A DNA stretch of 7,677 nucleotides from Anaerolineaceae bacterium. Lineage in GTDB: Bacteria > Chloroflexota > Anaerolineae > Anaerolineales > Anaerolineaceae. The translations under genes and the position numbers were made by a program. The notes beneath the pieces are model-generated. The model was not told the DNA's origin. It searched no databases and saw nothing but the letters and a program-made list of their open reading frames with translations. The DNA lies in NCBI GenBank assembly GCA_017995665.1, contig JAGOIM010000067.1, positions 1-7,677 on the forward strand, in the 5' to 3' direction. Numbering within the stretch: position 1 is the first letter of the stretch; the number at the start of each line of letters is the position of its first letter. Below are positions 5,463 to 7,677 of this stretch, in pieces.

Positions 5463-7677
5463 ATGAATCGTTTGAACAAGTTTATATCCATATTATTAAT
5501 ATGCACAACCTTTTTAACCGCCTGCGATTCAATCTATGACAAGATTGTCACGCAACCGCTGAATGATCTGGTTTCCACAGCAATTCCTGAAGATCCTAAA
5601 CCTGACGAAAAAAATGAACCTTCCGATTCACTGTTGCCAGATACAAGAAGCCCATCCCCAGGCCGAACCGGAATTGCTTTTAGTTCAGAAGGTTATCCAG
5701 ACACAGGTTCAGCTATGCAAGGGATTGCGGCAACCGGTGTCAGCTTTGTCCGTTTAGAATTCCCTATAGAAGAAATCCAGGAAACAACGAGCCATCACGA
5801 GGTTTGGGATAATGGCTTTAAGGAAAAAGTTGCAAAAGCTCGGGCGAACAATTTACACATCATCGGCTTATTGACCTATGGTCCGAATCCGGCTTTTTAT
5901 GAAGTTGGTGATGATACGGCCTTTTTCGAATTATGGCGAAAATATGTTCAAGTGGTAGTAGATCAGTTCGGAAACAGCATTGACCATTGGGAAATTGGCA
6001 ATGAACAAAACAGTTTGCTTTTCTGGAATAAGGTTCGCAAACAAGACAAAAGCGTTCAGGTCGATATTTATGCCGAAATGTTGAATATTGCCTATAAAAT
6101 CATAAAAGAGCATAATGCCAGGGATGTTGTAATTGTCGGGGGATTGATTGCTGATACCGATTTCGCAGGAGGTTACTCCCCTTCTGCATTTATGAAAGCT
6201 CTGGCAGAAACAAGCGCGGCCGAGAGTTATGATGCGGTTGCAATTCATCCCTATTGGGGGGATCGTTTACCGGAAAGTCCAAAAGAAATGAGGACAGCCG
6301 ATAATCTTAAGAAGTTGAATTTGGCAGATTACATGAATGCGTTTATCAAGGATGTTCAGTTTTATGCCAAACGCAATGTGAAAATTTATGTTACGGAAAT
6401 CGGTCTGGACCAAGCCTGGGTTTCTAAGTTGAACAAAGAAATGGGCATTTCGGACGAGTGGTTGGAAGTTTCGATTATGGCGAGAAGTTTTGCGACCTTG
6501 CTTTCCTTCCCCGAAGTTCAAACGGTGATTTGGTTTGTTTATGCTCCGGTTCCAGGCGGAGAAACTTTTGCGATGAGCGATTATGCCAAAGTGCATATGA
6601 AAAGAATCAGCCAAACGCTCGATCAAGCCGAACCACTTGGTTTTTACAGGATAAAGGACAAATCAGGAAATCTTGTAGAAGGAGCCTGGGAATTTCGCTA
6701 TAGATTGCCAAATGAAAAAACAGTATCCTGGTTTTGGGATCAGGCTGAGACTTATGAAGAAGGTCCGGCTTATCTCGAGGGGGCAAAGAATGGAAGCGTC
6801 GGTCACTTTTTTGTTGACGAGAAAATTGAGGGCACAGGAGCTCCGGTTGACAAGGAAAACCCCTTCCCCTTTGGCTCACTCCCTGGTATTTTGATTGGGG
6901 ATATCAGCGATGAGATGGCGATTACAAAAGTGGGCAATAATCAGAAAAATGAAATTAAAACCATGTATGTTAATGGGTCTGAGACAATCCAACCGGAATA
7001 TCTGGAATTAACATTTAATTCAGCAATCTGGCATGAGGACTACGACGACTTCCTTCATGAACACTTGAGCTCAACGTCTATTCCCAATTGTAAAATTCAT
7101 ATGCCTTTCGCCATTGATGGTTTAGAGCGGCGTATTTCACGGGAAGAAAAATTGGTTGGGAAAACAATATTTATCGCCATAAACGATTTAGATGATTATG
7201 ACCAAATTCTTTTCCAGCAAATTGAATGGGATAGAAGATATGGATTAATTCTTTTAGGCGGAGATAATCCGGGAGTTTGTTTAAACGAGGCTTGGGAAGT
7301 CATTCGACTATCTGAAGCAAAAAATTTCGGACTTGAAGGCTCGATGATGACTGAGTCCGCCTCAACCAATGTTGGGATGGGAGTTTATTTTAGTTACGAC
7401 CCTAATCTTTGGACTGTTACAGACAAAGAAGAATGGAACTATTTGTCGCTAAATGGCGATGACAATTGCACTATTCTTTACTATAACGGACATGGAATGG
7501 GAGAGGACTTCTATAATGACTATTATGAAAAGAAAATTGGTCAAACTCTCTTCCAAGTAAATCATTGGAAAAGGAAATCAAATGACGAAAGCATTGTATA
7601 TGGCTATAGTTGGAATAACTGGGAGCATTTTATGTCAGTAGAAACCCTGGAACCGGGTGGGCTTACGGAAAACTGCA
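5463..7677 (+). CDS. Lipoprotein with clan GH-A glycoside hydrolase-like domain and tandem C-terminal repeats (3' end missing)
   Basis: The frame from ATG at 5463 stays open to the window end: 738 codons plus one base, with no stop reached. The start has GAAGG five bases upstream and a strong promoter. Residues 1-21 form a lipoprotein signal with lipobox LTAC (18-21; Cys21 lipidated), followed by a Pro/Asp/Glu-rich linker to about 66. Residues 67 to about 420 look like a (beta/alpha)8 clan GH-A hydrolase: GIAF (70-73), FVRLEF (95-100), WEIGNEQN (176-183) with candidate acid/base Glu181 after Asn180, IHPYWG (261-266), VTEIG (310-314) with candidate nucleophile Glu312, and VIWFVYAP (355-362). 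This predicts hydrolysis of a glycan outside the cell; GH39, GH5 or GH128-like relatives are possible but the exact family is not readable. Residues 513-606 and 641-738 are two copies of one domain, each with a conserved Cys pair. Arg codons differ from the neighbours (10 of 23 are AGA/AGG). Confidence 0.85.
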   Translation, partial: MNRLNKFISILLICTTFLTACDSIYDKIVTQPLNDLVSTAIPEDPKPDEKNEPSDSLLPDTRSPSPGRTGIAFSSEGYPDTGSAMQGIAATGVSFVRLEFPIEEIQETTSHHEVWDNGFKEKVAKARANNLHIIGLLTYGPNPAFYEVGDDTAFFELWRKYVQVVVDQFGNSIDHWEIGNEQNSLLFWNKVRKQDKSVQVDIYAEMLNIAYKIIKEHNARDVVIVGGLIADTDFAGGYSPSAFMKALAETSAAESYDAVAIHPYWGDRLPESPKEMRTADNLKKLNLADYMNAFIKDVQFYAKRNVKIYVTEIGLDQAWVSKLNKEMGISDEWLEVSIMARSFATLLSFPEVQTVIWFVYAPVPGGETFAMSDYAKVHMKRISQTLDQAEPLGFYRIKDKSGNLVEGAWEFRYRLPNEKTVSWFWDQAETYEEGPAYLEGAKNGSVGHFFVDEKIEGTGAPVDKENPFPFGSLPGILIGDISDEMAITKVGNNQKNEIKTMYVNGSETIQPEYLELTFNSAIWHEDYDDFLHEHLSSTSIPNCKIHMPFAIDGLERRISREEKLVGKTIFIAINDLDDYDQILFQQIEWDRRYGLILLGGDNPGVCLNEAWEVIRLSEAKNFGLEGSMMTESASTNVGMGVYFSYDPNLWTVTDKEEWNYLSLNGDDNCTILYYNGHGMGEDFYNDYYEKKIGQTLFQVNHWKRKSNDESIVYGYSWNNWEHFMSVETLEPGGLTENC
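6999..7280 (+). repeat. C-terminal domain repeat, copy 1 (protein level)
   Basis: Encodes residues 513-606 of the GH-like lipoprotein. Shared landmarks with copy 2: Phe518 and Trp523 near the start, Leu-Ser (535-536) eight residues before Cys543, then EKLVGKTIF (562-570) and a closing Cys606. The cysteines probably form a disulfide, since the protein is outside the cell. Similarity with copy 2 is in the spacing and key residues, not in the DNA, so the duplication is old. Confidence 0.65.
7383..7676 (+). repeat. C-terminal domain repeat, copy 2 (protein level)
   Basis: Encodes residues 641-738. Matching landmarks: Phe643 and Trp650, Leu-Ser (661-662) eight residues before Cys669, EKKIGQTLF (689-697) and Cys738. 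From first Cys to the motif Gly is 24 residues (23 in copy 1), and from that Gly to the last Cys is 45 (40 in copy 1). The window ends one base after Cys738, so further copies may follow. Confidence 0.65.

Noticed and set aside
5931..6626. Two minus-strand open frames (105 and 119 codons) inside the GH-like gene
   Set aside because: They are antisense to a frame with signal peptide, strong promoter and paired catalytic motifs; neither has a convincing ribosome site.

Overview
This window looks like chromosomal DNA of a free-living bacterium. Gene content, the moderate GC and the style of the secreted lipoproteins remind me most of Chloroflexota (Anaerolineae/Anaerolineales), but that assignment is inference from memory and not proven by the sequence. 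There is no rRNA, tRNA, CRISPR array, insertion sequence or phage gene. All genes begin with ATG and most have a clear AGGA-type ribosome binding site. Perfect TATAAT boxes recur upstream of genes.

Layout: (1) The 5' end of an unrecognised minus-strand gene (1-117, cut by the window edge), whose extended -10 box lies so close that its mRNA may be leaderless. (2) Divergent from it, a plus-strand deoxynucleoside kinase (243-875). (3) A bidirectional hairpin terminator (892-928), into which a minus-strand two-gene operon also runs: a hotdog-fold acyl-CoA thioesterase (2004-2465) followed, with an ATGA stop/start overlap, by an M42 metallo-aminopeptidase (946-2007). (4) Divergent from the operon, a plus-strand M3 oligoendopeptidase F-like peptidase (2649-4418), whose true start lies far downstream of the start of its open frame. 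(5) A second bidirectional terminator (4437-4468). (6) A minus-strand secreted lipoprotein of unknown function (4505-5302). (7) A 160-bp divergent promoter region, then a plus-strand lipoprotein (5463 to beyond 7677) with a clan GH-A glycoside hydrolase-like domain and two tandem copies of a roughly 95-residue domain bounded by a cysteine pair.

How the genes fit together: the left two thirds is cytoplasmic housekeeping, namely nucleoside salvage, acyl-CoA hydrolysis and peptide turnover (M3 cuts oligopeptides and M42 trims N-terminal residues). The right third encodes two divergently transcribed, surface-anchored proteins that may share regulation. The most interesting object is the 738-codon GH-A lipoprotein with its duplicated C-terminal domain and its distinct arginine codon use (10 of 23 Arg codons are AGA/AGG, against 1 of 32 in the M3 gene).
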